64,000 nt of DNA from positions 44,236-108,235 of the forward strand of contig JANFAH010000112.1 in NCBI GenBank assembly GCA_024663395.1. Direction: 5' to 3'. The translations under genes were made by a program, and so were the position numbers. This stretch comes from Pisolithus tinctorius (lineage: Eukaryota; Basidiomycota; Agaricomycetes; Boletales; Pisolithaceae). This document shows positions 1 to 11,468 of the stretch, piece by piece. Numbering within the stretch: position 1 is the stretch's first letter; every line of letters begins with the position of its first letter. Under the pieces are notes generated by a model. The model searched no databases. It saw only the letters and a list, made by a program, of their open reading frames with translations, and was not told the DNA's origin.

Positions 1-308
1 TTCATATCAAGGGTTTGACTGGCAGGGTACTGGGAACGCCGAAAGCGTTGATAGGGCGAATTATGCAGCCGACGCGATATCGGAGTGCTCTGTTTGAGCA
101 CATCCCGAAGAGCTGGACAAGCTGTGGTCAGTGCGGGACCCGAGTACCAACAGCGCGCGGCTAACGAAGAGTTCTGGATCCCCTGGCGCTCGTCAAACGA
201 ACCATTGCGGTTCCCGTTCAAGAGGTCATTCAAACCCCGCCGCAATGTTCCGGGGGGTTTTCTCTTCCGTCGTGATCTGTCCAGTCCTTACTTACTTTCT
301 ATTTCGCG
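1..308. other. upstream region, no gene recognised
   Basis: No reading frame here resembles a known protein. The C/T-rich stretch just before position 309 fits the promoter and 5' leader of the G gamma gene. An upstream gene could end before the window starts, but nothing shows it. Confidence 0.4.
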
Positions 309-697
309 ATGAATGCCCGTCCACACAAGCAGTCCATGTCCGAGCTGAAACTCCGCAGACTCACGGAGCACAATCAGCGGCTGCGTGAGGACCTCGCACG
401 GCCACGGATGAGAGTAAGCGAGGCCAGTGCAAGGTTCGTGTCTGCAGCGTCTGGCATTTGAAAGTCAGCCCCGTACTCACTCATTACCCATTAGTTTGAT
501 TCGTTACTGCAAAACGACAAAAGACCACTTGGTGCGTGCAGAATGGCTTATTATTCTGTCGTTGGGCCGGTCGCAGCGCACCATGTACGGATTACTCACA
601 ATCCGCTTGTCAGGTGCCGTCAGTTTGGGGCCCTGTGGGGAAAGGTGAAGATCCTTACGCGCCACCTCAAACGGGCTGCAACTGCGTGGTGATGTAA
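309..697 (+). CDS. STE18: heterotrimeric G-protein gamma subunit
   Basis: Small membrane-anchored partner of G beta, expected to act in pheromone and nutrient signalling at the plasma membrane. Three exons (309-433, 495-531, 614-697) join in frame to give 81 residues, normal for a fungal G gamma. The introns begin GTTCGT and GTGCGT and end TTAG and TCAG. The N-terminal helix is rich in Lys, Arg, Glu and Leu (motif [19 protein letters not shown]) and should pair with G beta. The tail ends in CNCVVM, where CVVM is a CAAX box for farnesylation and the nearby Cys could be palmitoylated. I chose the ATG at 309 because the helix follows directly. The family call is firm; whether it acts in mating or another pathway is inferred from orthologues. 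Confidence 0.93.
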
Positions 698-1311
698 TGG
701 CTATCCTCCCTATACCCCTGCTGTTGTGAAATACCCTGTTCGTTGTCGCTTGGCGATATCCCGAGGGAACCGGAGGATCGCATATTCGAAGAAAAAGCTT
801 ACAAGCTTCCTTGCACTACTATGCCCGTGGATTAGAGTACCCCAACTTCACGCTCGCTACACCTTTTCGCGCTACTCCCCCCTCCACCTTATAGGCAGCG
901 TCGTTCGACCGCCCATTGCTGTGTTCAAGATACTCGCTTCCTCTTCGTACATTCAGGTCATTGACTACACCCCATTCCGTCTACTCTGGCATTTTACTTC
1001 GTTTTCTCTGGCTAGTGCATACGGTTACCGTTGTATCAGATTTAAATATCTATCCTTTATGCGTAATGGTCTCAATTCCATCCAGGCCGTCTATTGTGTG
1101 CAATCTCAGACTGATAGGAGAGAAGCGCGCTCGGACTCGTGCGTGTTTCAGTTGTATTGGTCTCAGAACTCTCAGAATGTGCGCTGTCAAACGTTCAGGG
1201 TCGCGGCTAAAGTAGTGTTAACGTGTGAAACCGACGGTTTTCAGACGTGCTTATAAGAGGTTTGCAGCCCCGGCTCTGGTCTCGTGCTGGCATCTTCAGT
1301 CCTGCCCTGTC
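698..1311. other. intergenic region, no gene seen
   Basis: About 610 bp between two plus-strand genes. Open frames here have no recognisable composition or motif. It probably holds the 3' end of the G gamma transcript and the promoter of the TLC-domain gene. Confidence 0.5.
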
Positions 1312-2594
1312 ATGCCGTTTGTCCAAGATATCCGCTCGTTTATTCGTGAATCGTCGCGGCCAGTTGCAGAAAGGCTCCATCTGCATATCCTCCCGGACTA
1401 CTCCGACATCATAGTCATCTCTGCTCTGTTCTTTTTCACTCTGCACCATACCATATCTCCTGTAATAAGCAGAATCCTCTTCCCGGTCTCATACGGCAAG
1501 GCCAACAAGAAGACCCGTAACAACTGGTGAATACCTCACACTCGTTGCATTTGCTCGTACCGACCGTTCGTAGGGATGCCCACGTAGTTTCTCTTGTCCA
1601 CGCAGCGTTGATCGTTGCCCTCTCTCTGCGATGCCTGAACATACCCACCCTGAGTTCCGATCGTGTCTTCGGTTTCCACAACGGCTCGACCTTTGTTTCT
1701 GCTATCGCATGCGGGTGAGCTTTCGTCCTCTCTGTATCTGCATCTCGACGCGGCCTCTCACGAACCACAGGTATTTCATATGGGATGCAACGGAAGCAAT
1801 TGTACATTACACAGAATTTGGTTTCGTGCTTCATGGTAAGCATTCCGCGGCTCACCTGTCCCTTATCTTCCTACTGTGCAATACCAGGTATCGCGTGTTT
1901 CTTGGTCTTCATACTTGGCAGTGTGGGTTGTGCTTCACGCAGCCTCTCGAATCTCGTCTGACGTGGATGTATAGAGACCATTTGCACACTACCACGCTGT
2001 GCGCTTCTTGTTATGGGAAGTGTAAGTAACAGTTCGGAATAAATGCTTGCTCCATCCATCAACCCTTGCATTACAGGAGCACCATATTCCTCGATATCCA
2101 TTGGTAAGTTCGCAAAGAAGGTGTCATGCAATCGGGTTGACGCGATTAGGTTTTTGGACAAGACCGGGAAGACGGGCAGCATTATCCAGCTCATAAATGG
2201 CGTAGTGTTGCTCGGAACGTTTGCCAGCGTACGACTGATCTGGGGTGGCATAATCGTAAGGCAATATCGCGTCGTATTAATAAGCAAGGAGCTTATCATC
2301 CGCCCCGATTCTCCAAACAGTCATACGACTTTTGGAAGACGCTGCACAGCGTTTTCAACCAGCTTCCGTTGTTTTATGTTGTGGTGTACGGAAGTGGAAA
2401 CGTCATGCTCAACCTTCTCAACTGGTTCTGGTGAGGTTTCTGCCTTTTCCCTACTGATAGGCGACCTTCATGACGTGGTTAGGTTCACCAAGATGATCGC
2501 TGCGCTTCGAAAGCGCTTCTCCTCCAACGGCAACGCCAATGGTAATGACATTCACCGGAAAAGCAACGGCGATATGGAACATAAACAATTTTAA
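1312..2594 (+). CDS. TLC-domain membrane protein (TMEM56/TLCD4-like)
   Basis: Multi-pass membrane protein of the TRAM/LAG1/CLN8 (TLC) superfamily. Relatives act in the ER or plasma membrane in lipid sensing or sphingolipid-related work; the exact role is unknown. Nine exons (1312-1526, 1574-1714, 1771-1835, 1888-1922, 1975-2021, 2077-2103, 2150-2255, 2321-2430, 2483-2594) join in frame to 285 residues. Every intron is GT-AG and 46-65 bp long. Family signatures include NNWDAHVVSLVHA near residue 72, a Phe-Leu-Leu-Trp-Glu turn, the IHWFLDKTG motif, and a late NLLNWFWFTKM helix. Several hydrophobic segments fit 5-7 membrane spans. The C-terminus is short and polar. Exon 6 is only 27 bp. Start at 1312 gives a plausible luminal N-terminus; no upstream exon is needed. 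Confidence 0.88.
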
Positions 2595-2708
2595 TGCATC
2601 AAGCCGAACATAGTCCATCAAGGGATGGCGGACCAACCAAGTAGATGATGTTGAATTCGTTATAATATCTACCGGGGCTATACCATACATACCAACCTTG
2701 AATAAATC

Positions 2709-3690
2709 CTAACGTCTGGGTGCGACGCAAAATGCCGCTTCGACCTTTGTCCTGACCCTCCGTTCCCAAGCCACAAGGTTAGTACGACGAGTGACTTCCA
2801 GTCTCGTAACATCTCCACTATGAAGAATGCAGTGCAGGTATGCGAACAGCAGGGCGTCGAGAAATGTTGGGTTTCTTCAAAGGGATCAGTCGATAGGGAA
2901 AACAAAGAGCCAAATTCACATACGCGCTTCCGAGGAACCAAGTGTCCTCTCCAAGGCGCTCCGACAACGCACTGATGGCTTCTGTATATTGGGGTTGTAA
3001 GGCCGACAAGGAAATATTTGCGCCAAAGGCAGGAAGGAAAGAATTGAATCCTGTAAGTGGCGCTGGTGGGGGGTTGAGGAGAGCCTCGAATGGTCGTCCC
3101 TTGTTTCCGTCCCAGTGAATAAAAGTATCGAAAGGTGAGGGCGTGGACCCGGAGAGAGTCTTTGAATTAGCGTCAGCACGACGACGTCCAAAAAATGCGA
3201 CAATACACACCAAAGCAGCATGCACGACACCTTCGAGCAACGAGACCCAGGCATGACTTTCGTCCTTCGCGCGCTCGTCCTTGTATCCGTCCAAAGTGTC
3301 GACTCCGCTGGTGGATTGATTGTCCACCCAACTAGGGATGTCTTCCGCTGGTAAGAGGAGGCCCTCGGAGCCTGCATTCGGAACGTGGAGGGTAGGAAGT
3401 CTCCCTCCGAGGGCACCTTCCGGTGATATATCCCACCGCACAGCGACGTCTACCAAGCCTCGGATAGCAATGAAGGCTTGCCATTTCAAACATTCCACGT
3501 CTGTGCTTAGGAGACTGGTGGACGATTTTCTGGGTGGTGCTATCCATAGCGTTGGCTTTACCAGCGGAAACCTCACTGCAAATGATACTGGGGGGTACGT
3601 TTGCAGTGGGAAGAGACTGAACGCCTTCTTCAGTGGTGCTGGCAGCGTCAGAGCTGAGGCCATGAGACGCAACGTTGGATGGACGGACAT
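2709..3690 (-). CDS. Sam37/metaxin-like subunit of the mitochondrial SAM complex
   Basis: Outer-membrane protein expected to help insert beta-barrel proteins as part of the sorting and assembly machinery. Three exons on the minus strand (3211-3690, 2924-3159, 2709-2874) give 293 residues with two GT-AG introns of 51 and 49 bp. The N-terminal half carries the Tom37/metaxin thioredoxin-like region (LPTLHVP, LPAEDIPSWVD, DESHAWVSLLEGVVHAAL). The C-terminal half ends in the glutathione-transferase-like helix set with the motif TFLDALLFAYLHCIL followed by RRTNLVAWERRV, typical of the family. It converges on the TLC gene (114 bp apart) and shares a 99-bp divergent promoter with VPS54. Sam35 versus Sam37 assignment is not certain; the metaxin-type call is strong. 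Confidence 0.85.
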
Positions 3691-3789
3691 TTTACCCTCA
3701 AACTAGCCAAATATGGTCGTGACTTTCTGTGGAAATTGTGTTTGGGTGCCGTCGCGGCGTGTTCAGCGAGGACTTACTGGAAACGGCGC
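3691..3789. promoter_or_regulatory. short divergent promoter, Sam37-like / VPS54
   Basis: Only 99 bp separate the two start codons of oppositely transcribed genes, so their promoters and 5' leaders must overlap. No defined binding site was recognised. Confidence 0.6.
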
Positions 3790-6700
3790 ATGTCAATGTC
3801 TGAATATTCGTCCAGTCCTTCAAGACCAGGCTCTCCGCCAGGACCCTTCCCGGACCCTTCGTCGTCAGCTCCCGATCCATTCAGGTTTCAGTGGGATGCT
3901 GCCTCTCGCAGGGGGGGAGGCCCTGGAAGCGTGTCTGAGATGACGGAGGGTCGTGGTGGAGGTGATTACTTTGGAATGGCGCCTCGGATTGACATCCACA
4001 GCACCTCCTCCATCAGCCTCCCCCTCGGTGCCTTGCCTTCGGACTGGAGTAGCTCAACCCAGGGGTTCAATGGCAGGTTACTATGGACCACTCTTGGATT
4101 TCCCCTCTAACTCGACACCTTAGCCATATCTACTGTCCTCAACAACCCTCGTAGGAGCCAGGCTCCTCCAAAAGCCCACTCTTGGCTTCCACCTGTCGCT
4201 CCTGCGCTATTGCCACGCGTAAAGCGCAAGGACTTCGACTCATATCTGCATGTGATCACTCCTGAATGGGAGAGACTGATGCAAAATGCACAGCTGAGCC
4301 TCGACGAGGTACCCCAACTAGATAACAGTCCTGCCTCACCCCCTTCCTCATCAGAGGCACAGCCCACTCGAACACCACGACAAATGACATCACTAACACC
4401 GCTGCGCTCCGTACCGAGTGTGTTTTTTGATCCCGAATTCGATTTAAGCAACCCTCTTGTCTTTGGCGCGGTCACCGGGCACCAACCCGGAGATGAGGAT
4501 GTCTCCGACCCTAGTTCTCCATCTTACTCGTTTCCCTTGCTGGAAAAATTGTCCCACCACGCTGATACCGTCGAACAGCACCTTGTACGGGAAATATCGT
4601 TGAGATCGACCTCATTCTTTGCCGCGTTGACGAACCTTCAAGACTTACAAACGGAATCTGAAGGGTGCCTTGGCCGACTGTCCGAACTTCGCAGACTGTT
4701 GAAGGAGGTGGACGAAAAGAGCGCAAAACGTGGATTGGCAATAGTCAGAAAGGAGAGCAGGCTAAAGAATCTCAGATCGGTCTCTGAGGGTGGGAGGGGA
4801 CTAGGCGCTGTGGTAGAGATGATCGGGGTTGCCAAGGGACTTGTAGGCGCTGGGCAATGGGGCGAAGCACTGGATGTTGTTGACAGCATTGAAATGCTTT
4901 GGGAACCTACACCAGTCGATCCCGTCGCCTCGACTAAACCCGTCACGCACAGGCGATCCTTGCGCAAAATGAACGGCCGATTACCTGTCCTTCCCCCAAC
5001 TCCCGAATCACCACCACCCGAAGAAGAGGATTCCGGAAGCAAGGAATCGAACGTGCCTTCGATACGTCTGTCTATTCTGACTGCCTTCGCTTCTCTCCCA
5101 TCACATCTACGGGCCCTGACAATAGAAATAACGTCTTCGCTAACCTCGGACCTGGTTAATGTACTCAAGGTTGACTTGCTTGAGCGCGTCAAATGCAATA
5201 ATAGTGGTTCTGAGTCGGCCAGTAACATGAACGCGACGCTGGCAGACAAGTCACGCCCGTTGTTGAATGGTCTCCTTCGAACAAAGGGCGTCGGCGAGGC
5301 GATTACTTCTTGGAGGGAAGCTGTCGCGCAGGAAGTTAAAGGGATGATGAAATATGTGAGTTCGTGTTTGAAGCATCCCTATCAGCCTAAACGCATCAAC
5401 CAGCACTTCCCCTCATTCGACCCAGACGAGGAAGATAAGAGCCAGAAGAGTGCACCAAGGTAGGAGGCATGTAGACGATGACAATTCGATCTCATATGGA
5501 TTGCTAGTGGACTTCCTAACCTTTTACGTGCCAAGGCTCACTCTGAATTCCTTTCGATAATTACACAGGTGTATCGAAGATACACAAATGCGATCGAGGG
5601 ATTACAGACTCAGAATGAGATTCTCTCAGACGTATTGCAAAAGCAGCAGTAGGTTACTTCCGAGCTCGGACTCACCTTTCGTATAGTGACCCATCTTTCC
5701 ACAGCAGACTGTCAACAATACCCATAGACCTGCCTTCATTTCAGGAGGAATTATCTGACATCGTGTCCTCCGCAGCAGATCTTTCAAACAAGTTCGCAGC
5801 CAAGGTCATAAGTTACCGGTTGGAACAACACGCACAACTTGACTTACCCAACTTTCTTAATTTCTTTAACGAGTCATGGGGTTTTGTGGTCAAATGCGAG
5901 ATAATATGTCGTCGCGTGATTATGGGGCTACGGGGAGTTATACTCAGTCAGGTTAGTGTCAGCCTAGAATGGAGTTTGGATAATCCACTAAGTCTGCATG
6001 TGACATGCGTCTAAAAGGCGAAGCTGTTCCTGCAAACTTTCCACCAGTCACGTATCAATCAATCGGCAAAACTGGTTGAGGACGAACAGTGGAACCCGAT
6101 GGAGGTCCCCTCGACTGTGCAGCATCTGGCTGACGTACTCGTTGACTCTGCTGTGCGGGATTCCCCCGAGTTGGTCATACGAGACAATAGCTCAACCAGC
6201 CCCTCTCCGTCCAATGGTGATCTCCTACAGTCGCCGGTCTCTCTAAATTCTGGGAATCTGGCTTCTGCGCAAACCGCCCCCACGTCCAAATGTATTCGTA
6301 TTGAAGACCGACCATATTTTTGTGTTTCGGCGACTGGTGCCGTCCTTGGTCTTGTGGTGGATTACATAAAGCTGGTCGTCAACCTGTCGACGCTCAATAC
6401 GGAGGCGATGGGCCGGGTAATAGAATTTTTGAAGGCATACAACTCACGAACGTGCCAGGTTGTCCTTGGGGCCGGTGCAATGCGGTCAGCTGGTCTGAAG
6501 AACATTACAGCAAGACACCTAGGTCCGTTTGGTTGTACCTTGGAGAATGACGTTGCTTGAACTACACCCAATCTAGCTCTGGCATCCCAGTCACTCTCCA
6601 TAATGGTGGCCCTTATCCCCTACATACGGGAAACTTTCCGGCGCCACCTCAGCCCAAATCAGGCAGTAATGCTGGTTGAGTTTGATAAATTGAAACGGGT

Positions 6701-7670
6701 TCGTTAGATGCCTTGCAATGGATGCGGACAACAATTCACCCTCACTTGTACAAGGACTTTCAAGAGCATCAGAATGAAATTCATGCCAAATTAATTGCTA
6801 TCATGGGCGACCGAATTACTGCACATATCAAATCGCTGCAGGTAAGTTTCGTGAGACCCGTGCAAACCCCACGTAACGCTTCCCTTAGGGTGTGAATTGG
6901 GAAGCACCTAAACAGAATGATGGCCACGACTATATGGAGCTTCTGGTCAAGGAGACAGTCACGTTACACAAGGTACTTTCGCGGTACCTGGCTGCGCCCA
7001 CTGTTGAGGTAAGTTAGGCAGTCAGCAGCGCCCGTCACGTCGCATTAACAGCTCGACTTGAATTGCAGCATGTCATGTCCCAAGTGTTCGCCGCTATCAA
7101 TCACCGCCTCTCGGACGAATACCTTAAAGTTGAGCTGCAAAGTCAGGAAGCTAAAGATCGGTACGTCGGCCGAAGGGCTTCGTGAACGTGCCTCCTGACA
7201 ACTGCCTTTTTCGGCACAGGATGTTGGCAGACGCTCGGTTCTTGCACCAGAAGCTCTCAGCACTAAAGAACGTGAATGCGCCGACAAACATGCTTGAGAC
7301 GCTTGTGGGCGAGAAGCTGGTACCTCGCAAATCGGGCATTGGCACGTTTCGGGCAATCCCAACCCCAAACGAGCGTATCAAAGGATTCCTGTCACGGCGA
7401 GACAGCTCCAAGCCGGACAAGCCACTACCGACACCCGAGCAGGCACCACCCGGCGCACCCAGTCCGACCACGCCACAGGACAAAGCTGCTAGACCCATGA
7501 CTGTGGAGGATGGCCGTGAGGGTTCCGATAAGGTCATTTCCCCACCCCGCAGTAGTTCTCGCGCTGCGAGATGGCCACGCGGCGAGAAAGTCGACGTGTC
7601 ATCGCCAGCAAGATCAGAGGAAACAGATGGAGTGGTTATTGATAGGGAAAATGGTGATCTAGCCGAGTAA
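3790..7670 (+). CDS. VPS54: Vps54, GARP tethering complex subunit
   Basis: Subunit of the Golgi-associated retrograde protein (GARP) complex that tethers endosome-derived vesicles at the trans-Golgi. The N-terminal ~95 residues are Ser/Pro/Gly-rich. Then come the family signature AISTVLNNP, the LPRVKRKDFDSYL motif, a long coiled-coil part (4510-4800), and the conserved Vps54 C-terminal domain (about 5990-7300; motifs SAKLVEDEQW, LGAGAMRSAGLKNITARHL, ALIPYIRETFRRHL, QVFAAINHRLS). The last ~110 residues are Ser/Pro-rich and probably disordered. About nine introns are seen, for example 5356-5403 and 5460-5507. The first intron (4073-4123) needs a GC donor (GCAGGT) to keep frame; a GT donor 4 bp later would break it. 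The gene looks otherwise intact. Start 3790 (MSMSEY) lies right after the shared promoter. Confidence 0.92.
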
Positions 7671-8572
7671 CTCATGACGACAGATAACGCTGCCAACCGC
7701 TCAGGTCGGTGACGAATGGTTCAAGTGACGGATATGTACATGATATCTTGGCACCCTCTCGGTCAGACAGTCAACGCCGGCGTACGCCCAAGAGATGAGA
7801 TCGCGCCTTCATTTTGTACAGAGGTTACATATGTACGACAGTCCTTGCCTCTTTTTGCCTTAGTTATTGGTTCCGGGGTGCTTACCTGACCCTATCTAGT
7901 CGGTAGCTATTACGTAACACAGTGGCGCATCCATGCCTGGAAAATGCGGGGTATATTAAAGCAGGCTATCTTTTTTGTCCAAATTTGGATGATCCCACGG
8001 CAGTAAAGATAGATCGTCCTAGTTACATTCGCTGGGGAAGGAATTTCAAACAAGGAAGGGGGGGCTAGGCCAGAACTCAATTGGACTATCTGACGTGGAC
8101 CGTGCTGGGATGACGACGGCGCCGCGGCCCGAGCGGACTGCCCTCCAGGTAGGGCTGCTGATGACATAAGCTGTGAAATGGGGGTGAAACGCAAACAAGA
8201 GGGTCACGCAATCAAACGTGCGACTGGCAGCAGCAGACAAGGAAGAAATGTGCGCACATTATTTTGTCATATGATACGTATTCGATGTATTTCTTGTCTG
8301 CTGAGTGCACGTGTACCACCCAAGTACCACCCTCGCAGTGAGAGATTGGACAGTTGGCGATATTATTTCGTGTGCTTGTATGGCAGTTTGAGTCATTGCC
8401 TTTTCCAATTCACATCAACACCCATTCCGTGACATTTTCCATTATATTCCTCCTGTGCGGCCATATTTAATGGGCTCGCTGCCCTCTTCTTCCTCTTTTC
8501 CTCAACCAGCCATAACCGTGTCTCTTCGTCCTCGTTGTCCCACATCCCCCAAGCAATCCTTTGTCTACCCTC
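7671..8572. other. intergenic region, no gene seen
   Basis: About 900 bp between two plus-strand genes, with scattered short frames that lack recognisable content. The C/T-rich tract from about 8430 to 8570 (many TCTTC and CCTC repeats) fits the promoter and leader of the next gene. Confidence 0.45.
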
Positions 8573-9831
8573 ATGTTCGAGGAGATTTGTCTCACCTGCT
8601 CCAAGCGTCTCCCCGACGACGGGTATGCCTTCCTCTCTTCCTTCTCGTCTGTCTCCTCACCGCTCCTAGTCGCGCTTACTGCAGTGATGAGTGCGAGGCG
8701 TTGGATGCTTCGAATTCCCCATCCATATCCACCGCCAGCAGCGCCCTTTCCTCACCGTACCTTGACTACGCAATTGGTGATGACGTCCCACCTCTCGTTC
8801 CCTCAGCCCTTGGCTCTGCTCTTTCTTCCTTGGGGAAACGGGGCAGGTATTCAACTTCGTCCTCGTCGACCTCTTCCGCTTCATGGTCCTTGTACACGGA
8901 CCTCGACGAAGACGACGCTCCAGTCAGCATAGGCGATGGCTTCAGCTACGACGGGGAACGCCCAGACGTCCCTCTCGAGGCTTCTTCTCGCTTCTTCGGC
9001 GTGCCTTTGCCAGCAAAATCAAGCCTCAACTATACTCGCCGTCCGTCTACCACTAATCACCATTCACTGATTCCGTTGTTGCACTCGCGCAACCCTTCCA
9101 ATTCCAGTGTTGCCGCCACACAAAATTCCTCCTCCCTGGAGGAGGATGTTGTTGTCGACTGCGCCCATCAGAGCGACAACGAAAAGACGACTTTGGAACC
9201 TGATCTCGAAGCAGACAAATCCACCATTGGATCTAAGTCCAGGAGGAGTCGTAACCGCGCTAGCCTCCCAGCATATTTCTCCTTGCTAATGATTAATACC
9301 CCTCGACGTTCGCCGCCTCTCTCTTCCTCGTCTGGCAATACCATTAACGTCAATCAGCAACCATCCCCTCCCACCCCTAGATTGGCTTCTTTACTTGCTG
9401 TTTCGAGTTTACGGTCCGCAGTCGAGGCGACTCCGCGGGGTCGTCGTCGCGAGCCTGCTTTGTCTCGCAGTAGGCGACGTTCCCAATCCCGCTCCCGCTC
9501 TCGTTCCCAAGCGTATCAAGCAGCCGTCTCGCCCCGACGTGGTCGGCAAGACAGTCGGAGTACTCTGGCGCCACTTTTCGACTGGACATGTGCGCCCATA
9601 TCTAGGGGTCGCACGATGCGCCGTAACAGCTCCCCACTGCCCAAAATGATGCCCTCGACGCAAGAGTTCGAGGACCCGGCGCTTATTGCAGGACCGGTCA
9701 GCTACCTCGACGAAAAGCGCGGGCGTTACCGGATGCATGAACTGGACAGCACAAGTGAGTGCGGAGGTCCCACTCGCCTTGACCCGAGGGACTTGAAGGA
9801 ACGTGGACGTGCAATCGCTACCAAGTGGTGA
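8573..9831 (+). CDS. unidentified Ser/Arg-rich protein with N-terminal Cys motif
   Basis: I recognise this only as a conserved-looking agaricomycete hypothetical protein. Two exons (8573-8622, 8670-9831) joined over a 47-bp GT-AG intron give about 403 residues. The N-terminus reads MFEEICLTCSKRLPDDG and continues with RAYCSDECE after the splice. This forms a CxxC...CxxxC pattern that could bind zinc and resembles the small Cys motif near the start of some stress-related fungal proteins. The rest is low complexity: Ser-rich (SPSISTASSALSSP), a run of Ser and Thr, and an Arg/Ser repeat block (SRSRSRSQ) near 9470-9510. No membrane segment or catalytic motif is seen in the spliced form. A hydrophobic stretch in the unspliced frame comes from the intron. 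Function unknown; a nuclear or RNA-linked role is only a guess from the RS block. Confidence 0.75.
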
Positions 9832-10281
9832 CGGCCGACACCCTCGATTCGCTTATAGCACAGCAGGAATTGGTATTCGCATTTCATATCCATCACTTCA
9901 CGACCTCGACCTCCACTCTATTCAATCGCATTCACGTTGCTTCTAAGTAGCATTGCACTCAAAATTACCAGCATAATTGTCTATTCTTACACGTTGTGTA
10001 CCATACCATATATCAAGTGCACGACTGCGGGTCTACTTCAGGAAAATGCAGGGGAAACTGGAAATCATACTCACTTATCTTTACTCAGCTTCAGACGTTA
10101 TCACTACTCCACACAAAAGCAAATTCCAATACTACTGTATCTACGGTATTTCACGGGCTACTACTCTTCCATTGAACGAAAATTCTTTGCATGATTGAGA
10201 TCTGTGTTGCTTCTTCCTCGTTGATCCGAGATTACTTTTTAGTAGGTCTCGTAATACTAACCCTCCAGAACATGATGGTGT
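9832..10281. other. intergenic region left of the transposon island
   Basis: AT-richer, non-coding in appearance, up to the target-site duplication at 10282. No gene or RNA recognised. Confidence 0.5.
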
Positions 10282-10286
10282 CTCAG
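10282..10286. repeat. left target-site duplication of the LTR element (CTCAG)
   Basis: CTCAG directly precedes the left LTR and is repeated directly after the right LTR at 26681-26685. A 5-bp duplication is standard for Ty3/gypsy integration. Confidence 0.92.
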
Positions 10287-10576
10287 TGTGACTCCGAGGC
10301 GAAGTAGTAACACTTGCGACGTAGACACAAGAGACTTTCCTTAAGACACGCTACACGATTATCCAGACGTTGTGGTCTGTATTGATGTAGGGAAGGAAGT
10401 CTCCGTACTCTACGTCTTACAGGCCCTTTTATACTGTAGAGGATAGGCACGAACACGTCAACGTAGATGAACGGGATAAGTAAGAATAGCAAGAACAAAT
10501 GAGAAACTTATTGAATCTGTCAAACAACAAACAACTCCTGCGAACGCCCACCAGTCGTCGGGCCGAAAACCTCACA
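10287..10576 (-). repeat. 3' LTR (left copy)
   Basis: 290 bp, with plus-strand ends TGTGA and TCACA (terminal inverted pentamer). It matches 26400-26680 almost throughout. Relative to that copy it has nine extra bases at six places, all within its first ~125 bp on the plus strand, plus one substitution; the remaining ~165 bp are identical by eye. Confidence 0.95.
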
Positions 10577-10587
10577 TTCCCCCCTCC
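10577..10587 (-). other. polypurine tract next to the 3' LTR
   Basis: The minus strand reads GGAGGGGGGAA directly before the LTR terminus TGTGA. This is the expected plus-strand primer site for a retroelement and fixes its orientation as minus. Confidence 0.8.
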
Positions 10588-10635
10588 AGGGTACAAAGTA
10601 CCCTCTCCAGATGTGCGCAGCGAGTCGCGACGTTT

Positions 10636-11468
10636 TTAGATGGCTTTCTTAGCAGATTTCCCCGAGGCCTTTTCCGAAGGCTGTCCAGCCAACCCCGAAG
10701 CGCGTGGTGCGGGACTTGCTGAGAAAGCCTTGCCTCCTACCACCCCCTCCTCGTCTTCTCCTTCCGCGTCTAGGTCGTCCTCAGTCATAGGTTGGTCCCC
10801 CGCGGTTTTACTTGGTCCAGCGATGGAAGACTCGGGCTCGTGGTGAGTATAAACGCCGGGTTCGCCGTAGAGGCCGCCTCCAGCTGACTTCCTTTTGGAC
10901 CCCCTAGATCGGGATCCGTTGGGGCGGCGTCGGGTGTACGATGGTTCGCTGTAAGGGCTCTTCCCGCGACGACAATTCTCCCTCCGCTCGCAACGGTCAA
11001 TATATCCCTGGTGAGACTTCCGTTTCTGCCTCTTCAGACGCTCAGCGTTTTCCCAGAGCAGAACGTTTAGGGTATCCGCCTGTGAACTGTTGAGTACCGC
11101 CCCCCCCCATCTATCTCTTCCCGGCTTCGCAGATCGGCGCCCTCACCCAGCACCTCGTGCTTTGTAGGCGAGGGGCCCGGCGCGACAACTTCCAATTCCC
11201 CGTCATCATCGACATCATAATATGCGAAACGCGCTCCTGTCAGCGCCATTCGCCTGAACGCTTCTCGGAAGGTGTGATACCCCGAGGGGGTTTCCAAGAT
11301 GGTGTCGTGCTGACGACGCAGCGTGCGGTCATGATCGAAGAATGCCCTAACCTGCTCTCTGTGGATAACCACCCGTTCCCCTTCTTCGCCACCCTCGTCG
11401 AAAGTGCGAACTCGGAAGAAGTCGCCGCGGTAACATTCGATATATTTGTTACAGTGTGGGGCTGACAT
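10636..11468 (-). pseudogene. extra 3' coding region of the chromovirus (unknown function)
   Basis: Downstream of the chromodomain the pol frame stays open well past the usual end. From the Met at 11468 the protein is compositionally normal (starts MSAPHCNKYIECYRGDFF; acidic patch YYDVDDDGELEVV). At the 9-base C run (11100-11108) the frame shifts. The shifted frame then runs to a stop at 10636-10638 through a basic segment (LLWENAERLKRQKRKSHQG), an Arg/Ser block and an acidic tail ending SGKSAKKAI. Together about 277 residues. I do not recognise the family. It could be a fused C-terminal domain of Pol or a separate protein translated from its own Met. The break in a homopolymer may be a sequence error. 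Confidence 0.55.

Noticed and set aside
5464..5530. frame shift in VPS54
   Set aside because: A 48-bp GT-AG intron at 5460-5507 restores the reading, so no break is needed.
9409..9738. long minus-strand frame opposite the RS-rich gene
   Set aside because: Shadow of the Arg/Ser-repeat coding sequence; the plus-strand frame has splice support and a coherent start.
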